Positions 44,347 through 53,750 of a DNA stretch of 64,000 nt are shown here, piece after piece (within the stretch, counting starts at the first letter, position 1; every line of letters starts with the position of its first letter). Origin of the DNA: Sphingomonas sp. TZW2008 (GTDB lineage Bacteria > Pseudomonadota > Alphaproteobacteria > Sphingomonadales > Sphingomonadaceae); contig NZ_BDJB01000008.1 of the NCBI RefSeq assembly GCF_002117915.1, forward strand, positions 62,001-126,000, given 5' to 3'. The position numbers were made by a program, and so were the translations under genes. The notes beneath the pieces are model-generated. The model worked only from the letters and a program-made list of their open reading frames with translations, searched no databases and was not told the origin of the DNA.

Positions 44347-46092
44347 GTGACTGAGAAGAGCGGAGCCGACATCCTGGTCGAGGCGCTGTGCGATCTCGGC
44401 GTGGAGGTCATCTTCGGCTATCCCGGGGGTGCGGTTCTACCGATCTACGACGCACTCTTCCGATCCAAGCGCATTCGCCACATCCTGGTGCGCCACGAAC
44501 AGGCGGCGACCCACGCGGCGGAGGGCTATGCACGCTCGACCGGCAGGCCCGGCGTTGTTCTCGTCACCTCGGGTCCCGGCGCGACCAACGCCGTCACCGG
44601 CATCACCGATGCACTGCTCGATTCGATCCCGATGGTCGTCATCACCGGCCAGGTGCCGACGACGCTGATCGGTTCGGACGCGTTCCAGGAAGCCGACACG
44701 GTCGGCATCACGCGCCACTGCACCAAGCACAATTACCTGGTGAAGGATCCAGCGCTGCTCGGCAGCGTGATTCACGAGGCGTTCCATATCGCGACCTCCG
44801 GCCGCCCCGGCCCGGTTGTCGTCGACGTGCCGAAGGACGTGCAGGTCGCCACCGCCAAATACAGCAAGCCCGGCCCGATCCAGCACAAGACCTATCGCCC
44901 CGCGGTGAAGGCCGACCGTAGCGAGATCGAGCAGGTCGTCGACATGCTCGCCGCGGCGGAGCGTCCGATCCTCTACACCGGCGGCGGGATCATCAATTCG
45001 GGACCGGGCGCGTCGCAGCTGCTGCGCGAACTCGCCCGAATCACGGGCGCGCCGGTCACCTCGACGCTGATGGGACTCGGCTGCTTCCCGGCAAGCTCGC
45101 CGCAGTTCCTCGGCATGCTCGGCATGCATGGAACCTACGAAGCCAATATGGCGATGAACCAGGCTGATCTGATCGTCGCGATCGGGGCGCGGTTCGACGA
45201 TCGCGTGACGGGACGCCTCGATTCCTTCTCGCCCAACAGCCGCAAGGTGCATATCGACGTCGATCGCTCGAGCATCAACAAGACGGTGCGCATCGATCTT
45301 GGCGTCGTCGCCGACGCTGGCCACGCGATGGAGGACATGGTCCGCATCTGGAAGGCGCGCCAGCATCCCAAGCCCGATACCGGCGAATGGTGGCGGCGGA
45401 TCGAGGGGTGGCGCGCGGTCCAGTGCCTCAACTTCCCCAACGACAACGAGGTCATCATGCCACAGCGCGCGATCCGCGCGCTGTGGGAGGCGACCCACGC
45501 GCGCGATCCGATCATCACCACAGAGGTCGGCCAGCACCAGATGTGGGCGGCGCAGCATTTCGGGTTCGAGAAGCCCAACAAGTGGCTGACGAGCGGCGGG
45601 CTCGGCACGATGGGCTACGGCCTGCCCGCCGCGATCGGCGCGCAACTCGGCAATCCCAATGCGCTGGTCATCGACATCGCGGGTGAGGCCTCGATCCAGA
45701 TGAACATCCAGGAGCTCGCGACGGCAACGCAATATCGCCTTCCGGTCAAGGTGTTCATCCTGAATAATGAATATATGGGGATGGTCCGCCAGTGGCAGGA
45801 GCTAACCTACGAGAGTCGCTATGCCGAGAGCTACTCCGATTCGTTGCCCGATTTCGTCAAGCTGTCCGAAGCCTATGGCTGGAAGGGCATCCGCATCGAG
45901 CATCCCGACGCGCTCGAGGCGGGGATCGCCGAGATGCTCGCGCATGACGGGCCGGTAATGGTCGACTGCATGGTGGCGAAGCTCGCCAACTGCTTCCCGA
46001 TGATCCCGAGCGGCGCGGCGCATACCGACATGATCCTGCAGGCGAACGAGGTGTCGGGCACGATGGACGACGAGGCCAAGGCGCTCGTCTGA
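44347..46092 (+). CDS. ilvB: Acetolactate synthase large subunit
   Basis: 581 residues with a GTG start preceded by GAAGGA. The thiamine-diphosphate enzyme condenses two pyruvates, or pyruvate and 2-oxobutyrate, in the first common step of valine, leucine and isoleucine synthesis. The N-terminal TPP-PYR domain has the catalytic Glu in VRHEQAATHAAEGYARSTG, then a central domain, then the TPP-PP domain. The usual G-D-x-S metal motif reads IAGEASIQMNIQELATA, with Glu in place of Asp; NNEYMGMVRQWQE follows. The small subunit ilvH lies 75 bases downstream. Confidence 0.97.
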   Translation: MTEKSGADILVEALCDLGVEVIFGYPGGAVLPIYDALFRSKRIRHILVRHEQAATHAAEGYARSTGRPGVVLVTSGPGATNAVTGITDALLDSIPMVVITGQVPTTLIGSDAFQEADTVGITRHCTKHNYLVKDPALLGSVIHEAFHIATSGRPGPVVVDVPKDVQVATAKYSKPGPIQHKTYRPAVKADRSEIEQVVDMLAAAERPILYTGGGIINSGPGASQLLRELARITGAPVTSTLMGLGCFPASSPQFLGMLGMHGTYEANMAMNQADLIVAIGARFDDRVTGRLDSFSPNSRKVHIDVDRSSINKTVRIDLGVVADAGHAMEDMVRIWKARQHPKPDTGEWWRRIEGWRAVQCLNFPNDNEVIMPQRAIRALWEATHARDPIITTEVGQHQMWAAQHFGFEKPNKWLTSGGLGTMGYGLPAAIGAQLGNPNALVIDIAGEASIQMNIQELATATQYRLPVKVFILNNEYMGMVRQWQELTYESRYAESYSDSLPDFVKLSEAYGWKGIRIEHPDALEAGIAEMLAHDGPVMVDCMVAKLANCFPMIPSGAAHTDMILQANEVSGTMDDEAKALV

Positions 46093-46167
46093 TCCCGCCG
46101 CCCGCCGGCTCCGCCTCAAATCTGCCCCGCCCCCGCGTAACCTGCGCGGGGGAGAAGGACTTCGACA

Positions 46168-46683
46168 GTGCATATCAAATCCGAGAAAGCCGAGCGCCAC
46201 ACGCTCGCCGTCATCGTCGACAACGAACCCGGCATCCTCGCGCGGATCGCCGGCCTGTTCACCGCGCGCGGCTATAATATCGAAAGCCTGACGGTCAGCG
46301 AGATCACCGCCGACAAGTCGGTCAGCCGGATCACGATCGTGACGTCGGCGAGCGCGCCGATGCTCGAGCAGATTGTCGCGCAGCTTGATCGGCTGGTGCC
46401 GGTCCACAAGGTCCGCGATCTCACCGCCGAGGGCGCGCACGTCGAACGCGAGCTCGCGCTGGTCAAGGTGCAAGGGACCGGCGATCACCGCATCGAGGCG
46501 CTTCGCCTCGCCGAGGTCTATCGCGCGCGCGTCGTCGATGCGACCACCTCGTCGTTCGTGTTCGAGGTGACCGGCGGGATCGAGAAGATCGACAAGTTCG
46601 TCGAACTGATGGGCGAGGTCGGACTGATCGAGGTCGCCCGTACCGGCATCGTCGCGATCGCGCGCGGCAAGGACGCCGCCTAG
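46168..46683 (+). CDS. ilvH: Acetolactate synthase small (regulatory) subunit
   Basis: 171 residues. An N-terminal ACT domain (HTLAVIVDNEPGILARIAGLFTARGYNIESL) binds the feedback inhibitor valine, and a second ACT-like half follows (ERELALVKVQG). It raises the activity of the large subunit and makes it valine-sensitive. GTG start with GGAGAAGGA about eight bases upstream. Confidence 0.97.
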   Translation: MHIKSEKAERHTLAVIVDNEPGILARIAGLFTARGYNIESLTVSEITADKSVSRITIVTSASAPMLEQIVAQLDRLVPVHKVRDLTAEGAHVERELALVKVQGTGDHRIEALRLAEVYRARVVDATTSSFVFEVTGGIEKIDKFVELMGEVGLIEVARTGIVAIARGKDAA

Positions 46684-46693
46684 CGTTTTTCCG

Positions 46694-46715
46694 TCCTCCC
46701 CGCCGGGGCGGGGAT
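46694..46715. repeat. Short GC palindrome between ilvH and ilvC
   Basis: CCCCGCC-GG-GGCGGGG forms a compact hairpin about 13 bases after the ilvH stop. No T-run follows. It could be a weak terminator, or one of the CCCCGCC-type intergenic palindromes common in GC-rich genomes. Confidence 0.35.
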
Positions 46716-46763
46716 CGATAATCACTGACGGTTGCGGGCAAAGCTTCGCCGCCGGGAGACTGA

Positions 46764-47798
<1,035 letters not shown>

Positions 47799-47833
47799 TC
47801 TTTCCTCCGGGGAACTTATCGCCCCCGCATTGT

Positions 47834-47864
47834 CCCCGCTGCCGGTTGCGACTAGGCGGCGGGG
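47834..47864. terminator. Hairpin between ilvC and the TonB-like gene
   Basis: CCCCGCTGCC pairs with GGCGGCGGGG (one T-G wobble) around an 11-base loop, ending two bases before the next ATG. It may end the ilvC transcript or reduce initiation of the following gene. Confidence 0.38.
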
Positions 47865-47866
47865 CG

Positions 47867-48622
47867 ATGCGGCCGGCGTCCCTCACCCACTCGACGTATC
47901 TTGCCCGGCCTACGTGGCGCAGCCGCGCCGCCTCGCTGTCGATCGCGCTGGCGCTGGTCGCCCTGCTTGTTCTGGTGCTGGTGCGGATGGGTGGCCTACG
48001 CCTGCCACCCCCCGGGGGCGGCCGGCTGCTCAGCACCTTTGATGTTGCGCCGCCCGGCCGGAAGGCCGCGCCGGCGCAGCGCACGACGCAGCGGCAGGAA
48101 AAGCGCGCCGAACGCCGCGTCACGCCGCCCCGCGCCGCCCCGCCACCGCCCACACTGCCCCCGCCGCCGATCGTGCTGCCCGGCGTCATCAACCTGTCGC
48201 GCGCTGATTTCGCGGCGTCGAACATCGGCCGCATCCCGCGCGCTGCCGATGACGCGGGGGGCGCGACGGCGCTCGCCGACAGCGGCGGCGGCGCGCCCGA
48301 TGGCGGCGGCGGCGGTGCCGGGCCCAACGGCGAGCGGCTCTACAATGCCGAGTGGGTGCGCGAGCCGACCCGCGCCGAGCTCGTCACCTACCTTCCCCCG
48401 CGGCGCGAGTCCGGCTGGGGGATGGTCATGTGCCGCACGATCGAGCGCAACCGCGTCGAGGACTGTCGCGAGATGGGCGAAACGCCGGGATCGGGTATTG
48501 CGCGCGGCCTGCGCCAGGCGGCGTGGCAGTTCCTCGTACGGCCACCCCGCGTCAACGGCCGCCCGCTGGTCGGTGCATGGGTGCGGATCCGTTTCGATCT
48601 GCAGGTCGGCGTCACCGGTTGA
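47867..48622 (+). CDS. TonB-like energy-transducer or related periplasm-spanning protein
   Basis: 251 residues. One N-terminal membrane segment (LSIALALVALLVLVLVRMGG), then a Pro/Arg-rich region (AAPPPPTLPPPPIVLPG) long enough to span part of the periplasm, then a glycine-rich stretch and a compact C-terminal domain (ELVTYLPPRRESGWGMVMCRTIERN, RGLRQAAWQFLVRPPRVNG, GAWVRIRFDL) with two cysteines. The layout is that of TonB family proteins, but no exbB/exbD neighbour is present and I do not see the canonical TonB C-terminal sequence, so it is only TonB-like. The ATG at 47867 is the first plausible start after ilvC. Confidence 0.6.
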   Translation: MRPASLTHSTYLARPTWRSRAASLSIALALVALLVLVLVRMGGLRLPPPGGGRLLSTFDVAPPGRKAAPAQRTTQRQEKRAERRVTPPRAAPPPPTLPPPPIVLPGVINLSRADFAASNIGRIPRAADDAGGATALADSGGGAPDGGGGGAGPNGERLYNAEWVREPTRAELVTYLPPRRESGWGMVMCRTIERNRVEDCREMGETPGSGIARGLRQAAWQFLVRPPRVNGRPLVGAWVRIRFDLQVGVTG

Positions 48623-48709
48623 TCGAAACGCGGCGTTTCACGTCGCCGCGCTTTCCTTTGTCACGCAGCTATGGTCTGCTCGCGCAACGATATCCTGGGA
48701 GACCTCTCG

Positions 48710-49345
48710 ATGCGCTTCGCCCCCGTCCTTCTGCTCTCCACCCTGCTGACCGCCGCGGTCGTCGCGCAGCAGCCGCCGATGCAGGCGCCCGGCAGCAAGA
48801 ACCCCGCCGCCATCAGCGGCGGCACCTACACCGCCGACGCCGGCCACACGCTGGTCGAATGGACCGTCGATCACCTCGGCTTCACGCCGTATTTCGGGCT
48901 GTTCGGCAACATCACAGGCACGCTGACGCTCGATCCCAAGAACCTCGCCGCCGCCAAGGTCGATGTGTCGATTCCCGTCGTCGAAGTCACCACCGCGAGC
49001 GCTGGCCTCACCAAGCATCTGCTGAAGCCCGCCGACGCCGGCAAGTCCGCGGACTTCTTCGGCGCCGCTCCCGCGCCTGCGCGCTTCGTATCGACGCGCG
49101 TCACGCCTTCGGGCCAGACCGCGAAGATCGCCGGCAACCTCACGCTCAACGGCGTCACCCGCCCGGTGACGCTCGACGCCGCCTTCTACGGCGCGGGCAA
49201 GATGCCGGCGCAAATGGGCGGCAAGGAGAATGTCGGCTTCACCGCCACCACGTCGATTCGCCGCAGCGAGTTCAACGTCGGCTACGGCATCCCGATGGTG
49301 TCGGACGAGGTGAAGCTGAAGATCACCGCCGCTTTCCAGAAGTAA
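48710..49345 (+). CDS. YceI-family periplasmic lipid-binding protein
   Basis: 211 residues. A signal peptide (MRFAPVLLLSTLLTAAVVAQ) is followed by the YceI lipocalin-like domain: GGTYTADAGHTLVEWTVDHLG, then GLFGNITGTLTLDPKNL, KSADFFGAAPAPARF and RSEFNVGYGIPMVSDEVKLKI. YceI proteins hold a polyisoprenoid or similar lipid in a beta-barrel. The ATG at 48710 was preferred to an upstream frame start at 48671 because it gives a clean signal peptide, although no strong ribosome site is seen. Confidence 0.92.
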   Translation: MRFAPVLLLSTLLTAAVVAQQPPMQAPGSKNPAAISGGTYTADAGHTLVEWTVDHLGFTPYFGLFGNITGTLTLDPKNLAAAKVDVSIPVVEVTTASAGLTKHLLKPADAGKSADFFGAAPAPARFVSTRVTPSGQTAKIAGNLTLNGVTRPVTLDAAFYGAGKMPAQMGGKENVGFTATTSIRRSEFNVGYGIPMVSDEVKLKITAAFQK

Positions 49346-49357
49346 AGCGGCCGGCGG

Positions 49358-49753
49358 TTACGCGGCGCGTCGAGCGGCGATCAGCCCTTCGAATGTGCCG
49401 CGTACCGTCGACGAGGCGGCGGCGAGATGCTGCGTCATGCGCGCGTCGAATGCATCCGCGCTGTCACTCGGCCCACGCCGCGCCATCTCCCACGCACCGA
49501 ATTCGCGTGCCTCGACGGTGCGGTCGTGCAGCACGACGATCGCGCGGTGGCGGGGATCGCGGCGGATGCGGTCGAGCACCCCCTGGACCGCGGCGTCCTG
49601 CCCCTCCAGCACCTGGAGGAACCGCCGCTCGTCGGTCCACAGCAGGCCGGTTACGCCCTCGCGCCGATTGTTGCGCATCGATTGCGCGAGGATCGCGGTA
49701 ACGTCGATATCGGCCGATGGCGCCGCCGTGCTGATGTAGAGGATCTGTCGCAC
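49358..49753 (-). CDS. BLUF-domain blue-light sensor, single domain
   Basis: 131 residues from the GTG at 49753, which has AAAGGA close upstream. The flavin-binding BLUF fold is well conserved: Tyr6 in LYIS, Asn28/Asn29 in RNNRREGVTGLLW, Gln47 in RRFLQVLEG, and Trp88/Met90 in GAWEM, the residues of the FAD hydrogen-bond switch. No effector domain is attached, so it is a short BLUF protein that must act through a partner. The open frame continues upstream to 49843, but the extra residues are not BLUF-like. It lies alone between yceI and leuA. Confidence 0.92.
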   Translation of the reverse strand: MRQILYISTAAPSADIDVTAILAQSMRNNRREGVTGLLWTDERRFLQVLEGQDAAVQGVLDRIRRDPRHRAIVVLHDRTVEAREFGAWEMARRGPSDSADAFDARMTQHLAAASSTVRGTFEGLIAARRAA

Positions 49754-49874
49754 GGGGTTCCTTTCGGGTTGCTTGCTCGACGAAGGCTTTGCGCTAACGG
49801 CCAAGCTGTTACGAAAGCATGAAATTTCAGTGGCGCTGGACATCGCGGCGAAACTGCGCCACGCCCCGGTTCCG

Positions 49875-49919
49875 ATGATCTGCCGCCACGGCCTCCTTCT
49901 TCGACTTACGCGCCCTTAG
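49875..49919 (+). CDS. Leader peptide of the leuA attenuator
   Basis: A 14-codon frame starting ATG at 49875 and ending TAG at 49917 encodes MICRHGLLLRLTRP. It contains four leucine codons, three of them consecutive (CTC CTT CTT, then CGA, CTT). CTT is uncommon in this GC-rich genome, which would make the ribosome sensitive to charged tRNA-Leu. The stop codon lies inside the first arm of the RNA structure at 49910-49970. Such leader peptides regulate leuA in proteobacteria. Confidence 0.75.
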   Translation: MICRHGLLLRLTRP

Positions 49920-49970
49920 GCGCGACCACCGCTGTGCGCCCAAAGGGCGGCACGCGATCCGCCTAAGGGC
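49910..49970 (+). promoter_or_regulatory. Leucine attenuator RNA structure upstream of leuA
   Basis: GCCCTTAGGCG (49912) is the exact reverse complement of CGCCTAAGGGC (49960). The enclosed segment forms its own stem, GTGCGCCC-AAA-GGGCGGCAC (eight pairs, one bulge, 49934-49953). The first arm can alternatively fold on itself (CGCGCC-CTTA-GGCGCG, 49909-49924). Together with the leader peptide this gives mutually exclusive folds, as expected of an attenuator. No T-run follows the last arm, so it may work by occluding the leuA start (40 bases on) rather than by classical termination. Confidence 0.68.
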
Positions 49971-50009
49971 CACGCCTCCGACACGCCCCTCCCGCGATGC
50001 GAGACACCC

Positions 50010-51668
50010 ATGCTGCGCGATCCATCGACCAAATACCGCCCCTTCCCCACTATCGACATGCCGGACCGCACCTGGCCGTCGAAGGCGATCACCCGTGCCC
50101 CGCGCTGGCTTTCCACCGATCTGCGCGACGGTAACCAGGCGTTGATCGACCCGATGGACGCCGAGAAGAAGACGAGATTTTTCGACCTTCTCGTCAGAAT
50201 CGGCCTCAAGGAGATCGAAGTCGGCTTTCCCTCCGCCGGGGCGACCGAGTTCGATTTCATCTCCGGCCTGATCCGCGAGAACCGCATTCCCGACGACGTA
50301 TCGATCCAGGTGCTGACACAGTCGCGACGCGATCTGATCGAGACGAGCTTCCGCAGCCTCGCCGGCGCGCGAACCGCGATCGTCCACCTCTACAACGCCG
50401 TCAGCCCGGCATGGCGCCGGATCGTTTTCGGCATGAGCCGCGCCGAGGTGAAGACGATAGCGATCGAGGGCGCGAAGGTGTTGCGCGACGAAGCGGCGAA
50501 GCAGCCCGATACCCGCTGGCAATTCGAATACAGCCCGGAGACCTTCTCCACCGCCGAGGTCGATTTCAGCCTGGAGGTCTGTGCCGCGATCATGGACGTG
50601 CTGCGCCCGACGCCGGCCGATCCGATCATTCTCAATCTGCCCGCCACGGTCGAATGCGCGACGCCCAACGTCTATGCCGATCAGATCGAATATTTCGGCC
50701 GCCACATCCCGAACCGTGACGCAGTCGTCATCAGTCTGCACACGCACAACGATCGCGGCACCGGCGTCGCTGCCGCCGAACTCGGGCTGATGGCCGGCGC
50801 CGATCGGGTCGAGGGCTGTCTGCTCGGCAATGGCGAGCGTACCGGCAATTGCGATCTCGTGACCGTTGCGCTCAACATGTACACGCAGGGCGTCGATCCC
50901 GGGCTCGACCTGTCGGATATCGACGGCATCGTGAAGACGGTGGAATATGCCACCAACATCACCGTCCATCCCCGCACGCCCTATGCCGGCGACCTCGTCT
51001 TCACCGCTTTCTCCGGCAGTCACCAGGACGCGATTAAGAAGGGGTTCGCGGCGCAGGAGGCGCGCAACGACGATCTGTGGGAGGTGCCGTACCTGCCAAT
51101 CGATCCAGCCGATCTCGGCCGCAGCTACGAGGCAGTGATCCGCGTCAACTCGCAGTCGGGCAAGGGCGGCGTCGCCTGGGTGATCGAGCAGGACAAGGGG
51201 CTGAAGCTACCCAAGCGGTTGCAGGCCGATTTCAGCCGCCACGTCCAGGCGCTGGCGGACGAGACGAGCCGCGAGCTCAACGCCGGCGATATCTGGGGCG
51301 CGTTCGAGCGCGCCTATCTGCCGACGGCGACGGATCGCTTCGTGCTGCGTGACTATGATGAGACGGGCAGTGTCGGGGATCGCCTATTCGTCGGGCGTAT
51401 CGCGATCGACGGCGAAGAGCGCTCCCTATCAGGGCGCGGCAACGGCCTCATCTCGGGCGTGATCGCCGCCCTCGCTGAATCGACCGGCCCGAGCCTCGAC
51501 GTCGTCGACTATACCGAACATGCGATTGGCCACGGCGCCGGTGCGCAGGCGGTTGCCTATCTCGAATGCCGCAGCGCGGACGGCCGCACGATATGGGGCG
51601 TTGGCATTGATACGGACATCGCCACCGCCAGCGTCCGTGCAGTGCTCAGCGCGGCCAATCGCGTCTGA
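50010..51668 (+). CDS. leuA: 2-isopropylmalate synthase (long, type 2 form)
   Basis: 552 residues. The first committed step of leucine synthesis, condensing acetyl-CoA and 2-oxoisovalerate. The TIM-barrel has the metal and substrate motif STDLRDGNQALIDPM, then the HxH-type ligand in SLHTHNDRGTGVAAAELG and GCLLGNGERTGNCDL. The C-terminal regulatory LeuA dimer domain (about residues 420-550) binds leucine for feedback inhibition. The start ATG at 50010 fits the family N-terminus (KYRPFPTIDMPDRTWPSK). It is controlled by the attenuator just upstream. Confidence 0.97.
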   Translation: MLRDPSTKYRPFPTIDMPDRTWPSKAITRAPRWLSTDLRDGNQALIDPMDAEKKTRFFDLLVRIGLKEIEVGFPSAGATEFDFISGLIRENRIPDDVSIQVLTQSRRDLIETSFRSLAGARTAIVHLYNAVSPAWRRIVFGMSRAEVKTIAIEGAKVLRDEAAKQPDTRWQFEYSPETFSTAEVDFSLEVCAAIMDVLRPTPADPIILNLPATVECATPNVYADQIEYFGRHIPNRDAVVISLHTHNDRGTGVAAAELGLMAGADRVEGCLLGNGERTGNCDLVTVALNMYTQGVDPGLDLSDIDGIVKTVEYATNITVHPRTPYAGDLVFTAFSGSHQDAIKKGFAAQEARNDDLWEVPYLPIDPADLGRSYEAVIRVNSQSGKGGVAWVIEQDKGLKLPKRLQADFSRHVQALADETSRELNAGDIWGAFERAYLPTATDRFVLRDYDETGSVGDRLFVGRIAIDGEERSLSGRGNGLISGVIAALAESTGPSLDVVDYTEHAIGHGAGAQAVAYLECRSADGRTIWGVGIDTDIATASVRAVLSAANRV

Positions 51669-51687
51669 CGGCGCGGGCGCGCGCGGC

Positions 51688-52020
51688 GTGGAGCGGAGTA
51701 ACGGAGCAAACCCGGCGGATCTCAGGCGATCGCGCACCGCCCGCTACATCGCACTGCGCGCGTTAGCCGGCCTCGTCCTAACCTGCTGCTCGGTCGCCGT
51801 TCACCGCGATCTTGTCTTCGCCAGCGAGGCAAGCTTCGGCGGCGGCTGGCCGCTCACCTTCCTCATCGACCGGCCGGGCGTGTCGGTGACGGGCAGATTG
51901 TCGCTGATCGAGGACGCGGTCGATCCCGCAGCGTTTGGAATCGACTGGCTGTTCTGGTCGCTCCTCGTTTCACTAGTGGGAACGACATGGCGCAGGCTCG
52001 CGCGCCGCGATGGCGCCTAG
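51688..52020 (+). CDS. Small hypothetical membrane protein
   Basis: 110 residues from the GTG at 51688, 19 bases after leuA. Two hydrophobic segments are visible (YIALRALAGLVLTCCSVAV and FGIDWLFWSLLVSLVGTTW), with a polar middle (LTFLIDRPGVSVTGRLSLIED). I do not recognise a family. The frame also runs upstream inside leuA, so the start is uncertain. Coding is supported by the membrane-protein pattern and by the position after leuA, but the 3' end overlaps folB by four bases on the other strand. Confidence 0.5.
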   Translation: MERSNGANPADLRRSRTARYIALRALAGLVLTCCSVAVHRDLVFASEASFGGGWPLTFLIDRPGVSVTGRLSLIEDAVDPAAFGIDWLFWSLLVSLVGTTWRRLARRDGA

Positions 52021-52367
52021 CGGCGGCGGACGATCTCGCAGCCGACTCGCGCATCGGGGTAGACGTCCAGCTTCATCGATCGCACGCGTACCTGTTGCAC
52101 GCGCCGATCGCCCAGGCACAGCGCGGCGATCGCTTCGACCAGCGTCTCCTGCAATGCGAAGGCGCGCCCCGCCGCCAGCGCGTGAATACCGTCGCGCACG
52201 AAATCGTAGTCGAGCACCTCGTCGATCGCATCGGCGCTCGGCGGCGCCGCGTAGCTGACCGTCATCTCGACCGCGATGCGGATGCGCTGCGGCGCTTCCT
52301 CGTGCGGATGAATGCCCAGTCGCATCGCCAGGTCGAAGCGATCGAGGATGATCGTATAGTCAGCCAT
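52017..52367 (-). CDS. folB: Dihydroneopterin aldolase
   Basis: 116 residues. The enzyme cleaves dihydroneopterin to 6-hydroxymethyl-dihydropterin in folate synthesis. The conserved pattern is IHPHEEAPQRIRIAVEM (Glu of the pterin site), then DEVLDYDFVRDGI with the catalytic Tyr, and VRSMKLDVYPDARVGCEI with the active-site Lys. The ATG at 52367 overlaps the end of the folM-like gene by eight bases, so folE-folM-folB are co-translated. Confidence 0.94.
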   Translation of the reverse strand: MADYTIILDRFDLAMRLGIHPHEEAPQRIRIAVEMTVSYAAPPSADAIDEVLDYDFVRDGIHALAAGRAFALQETLVEAIAALCLGDRRVQQVRVRSMKLDVYPDARVGCEIVRRR

Positions 52368-53124
52368 TCGCCGTCCCGTCTGTTCCGGAACGATCGCGCC
52401 CGTCGAACATCACGTCACCGTCGCGCTTCAGGAAGCGCTGCCCGGCGTCGACGTAGATCGTCTGCCCGGTAACGCTCGGCGCATCGAGCAGATACGTGAC
52501 CGCCGCCGCGACGTTCGCCGCGCCGACCGGGCGCTCGAGCAGATTGGCGCGTGCCACGCGATCGAATTCCTCCGTGCTCTGGTCACCGCTCGGCAGCGTC
52601 AATCCGGGCGCCACCGCGTTAACGCGGACGCGCGGCGCAAAGGCCATCGCCATCATCTCGGTCGCGCCGGCGAGCGCGTACTTGGTCAGGCTGTAGGAGA
52701 AGAAATCGGAGTTCGGATTGGCGAGCTTCTGGTCGAGCAGGTTGACGATCGCGCCGCTGGCGAGCGTCGGCTGCGCCGCCAGCGCGGCGGCGAGCAGCGC
52801 GGGCGCGGTGCAGTTGATCGCGTAGAGCCGCGCGGCGAGATCGGCATCGATCGCCTCGGGGCGATCTTCCTCGAAGCGCGACGCGCTGTTGACCAGGGCG
52901 TGGACAGGCCCGCCGTTCGCCGCGACGGCGCGGTCGAACAGATCACCGACGTTTGCCAGATCGCCCTTCACCGTCACCCCCCCGATCTCGGCCGCCAGCG
53001 CCTCCGCCGCGTCCTTCGAGCTGCCGTAGTGGATCACGACACGCCAACCCGCAGCGGCGCAGGCGCGGCCGATCGCGGCGCCCAACCGCTTCGCCCCGCC
53101 CGTCACCAGCACGCTGCGCGTCAC
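52360..53124 (-). CDS. folM: FolM/PTR1-type dihydromonapterin or pteridine reductase (SDR)
   Basis: 254 residues. The SDR family reductase has the T-G-x-x-x-R-x-G cofactor motif of pteridine reductases, TGGAKRLGAAIGRACAAAG, rather than the common SDR glycine motif. VNSASRFEEDRPE, the catalytic Tyr-x-x-x-Lys FFSYSLTKYALAG and VNAVAPGLTLPSG follow. Between folE and folB it most likely makes tetrahydromonapterin or reduces dihydropterin. The GTG at 53124 overlaps the folE stop (GTGA); the frame extends upstream, but the family begins here. Confidence 0.9.
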   Translation of the reverse strand: MTRSVLVTGGAKRLGAAIGRACAAAGWRVVIHYGSSKDAAEALAAEIGGVTVKGDLANVGDLFDRAVAANGGPVHALVNSASRFEEDRPEAIDADLAARLYAINCTAPALLAAALAAQPTLASGAIVNLLDQKLANPNSDFFSYSLTKYALAGATEMMAMAFAPRVRVNAVAPGLTLPSGDQSTEEFDRVARANLLERPVGAANVAAAVTYLLDAPSVTGQTIYVDAGQRFLKRDGDVMFDGRDRSGTDGTANG

Positions 53125-53750
53125 GCGCGGCCCTGCATGCCCATCAACGCCAGTACTTCCTTGCGGCTGCGCTCGTCGTCGCGGAACACGCCCATCATCC
53201 GGCTGGTCACCATCGATACGCCCGGCGTGCGCACGCCGCGTGCGGTCATGCACGCGTGGCTCGCCTCGATCACCACCGCCACGCCCTGCGGCTTCAGCCC
53301 GCTCCAGATGCAGTCGGCGACCTCCGCGGTCAGCCGCTCTTGCACCTGCAGCCGCCGCGCATAGGCGTGCAGCACGCGCGCAAGCTTCGAGATGCCGACC
53401 ACGTGGTTGCGCGGCAGATAGGCGATGTGCGCGCGGCCGATGATCGGCGCCATGTGGTGCTCGCAGTGCGACTGGAACGGAATATCGCGCAGCAGCACGA
53501 TCTCATCATATCCACCCACTTCCTCGAATACGCGAGACAAGTGGTGCGCGGGATCGTCGGCATAGCCCACGCAATATTCCTTCCAAGCGCGCGCGACGCG
53601 GCGCGGCGTGTCAATCAGCCCTTCGCGTGCGGGATCGTCACCGGCCCAGCGCAGCAATGTGCGGATCGCATCCTCGACGTGCGGTGGCACCACAATCTTG
53701 CCGTCGCTTCCGATAAGATCGCCATCCTCCGGCGTACCGTGCACCTTCAT
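53121..53750 (-). CDS. folE: GTP cyclohydrolase I (type IA)
   Basis: 209 residues. First step of folate/pterin synthesis, GTP to dihydroneopterin triphosphate. Zn ligands are the Cys and His in QSHCEHHMAPIIGRAHIAYLP and the Cys in EASHACMTARGVRTPG. ERLTAEVADCIWSGLKPQGVAV is also typical. The ATG at 53750 heads folE-folM-folB. Confidence 0.97.
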   Translation of the reverse strand: MKVHGTPEDGDLIGSDGKIVVPPHVEDAIRTLLRWAGDDPAREGLIDTPRRVARAWKEYCVGYADDPAHHLSRVFEEVGGYDEIVLLRDIPFQSHCEHHMAPIIGRAHIAYLPRNHVVGISKLARVLHAYARRLQVQERLTAEVADCIWSGLKPQGVAVVIEASHACMTARGVRTPGVSMVTSRMMGVFRDDERSRKEVLALMGMQGRA

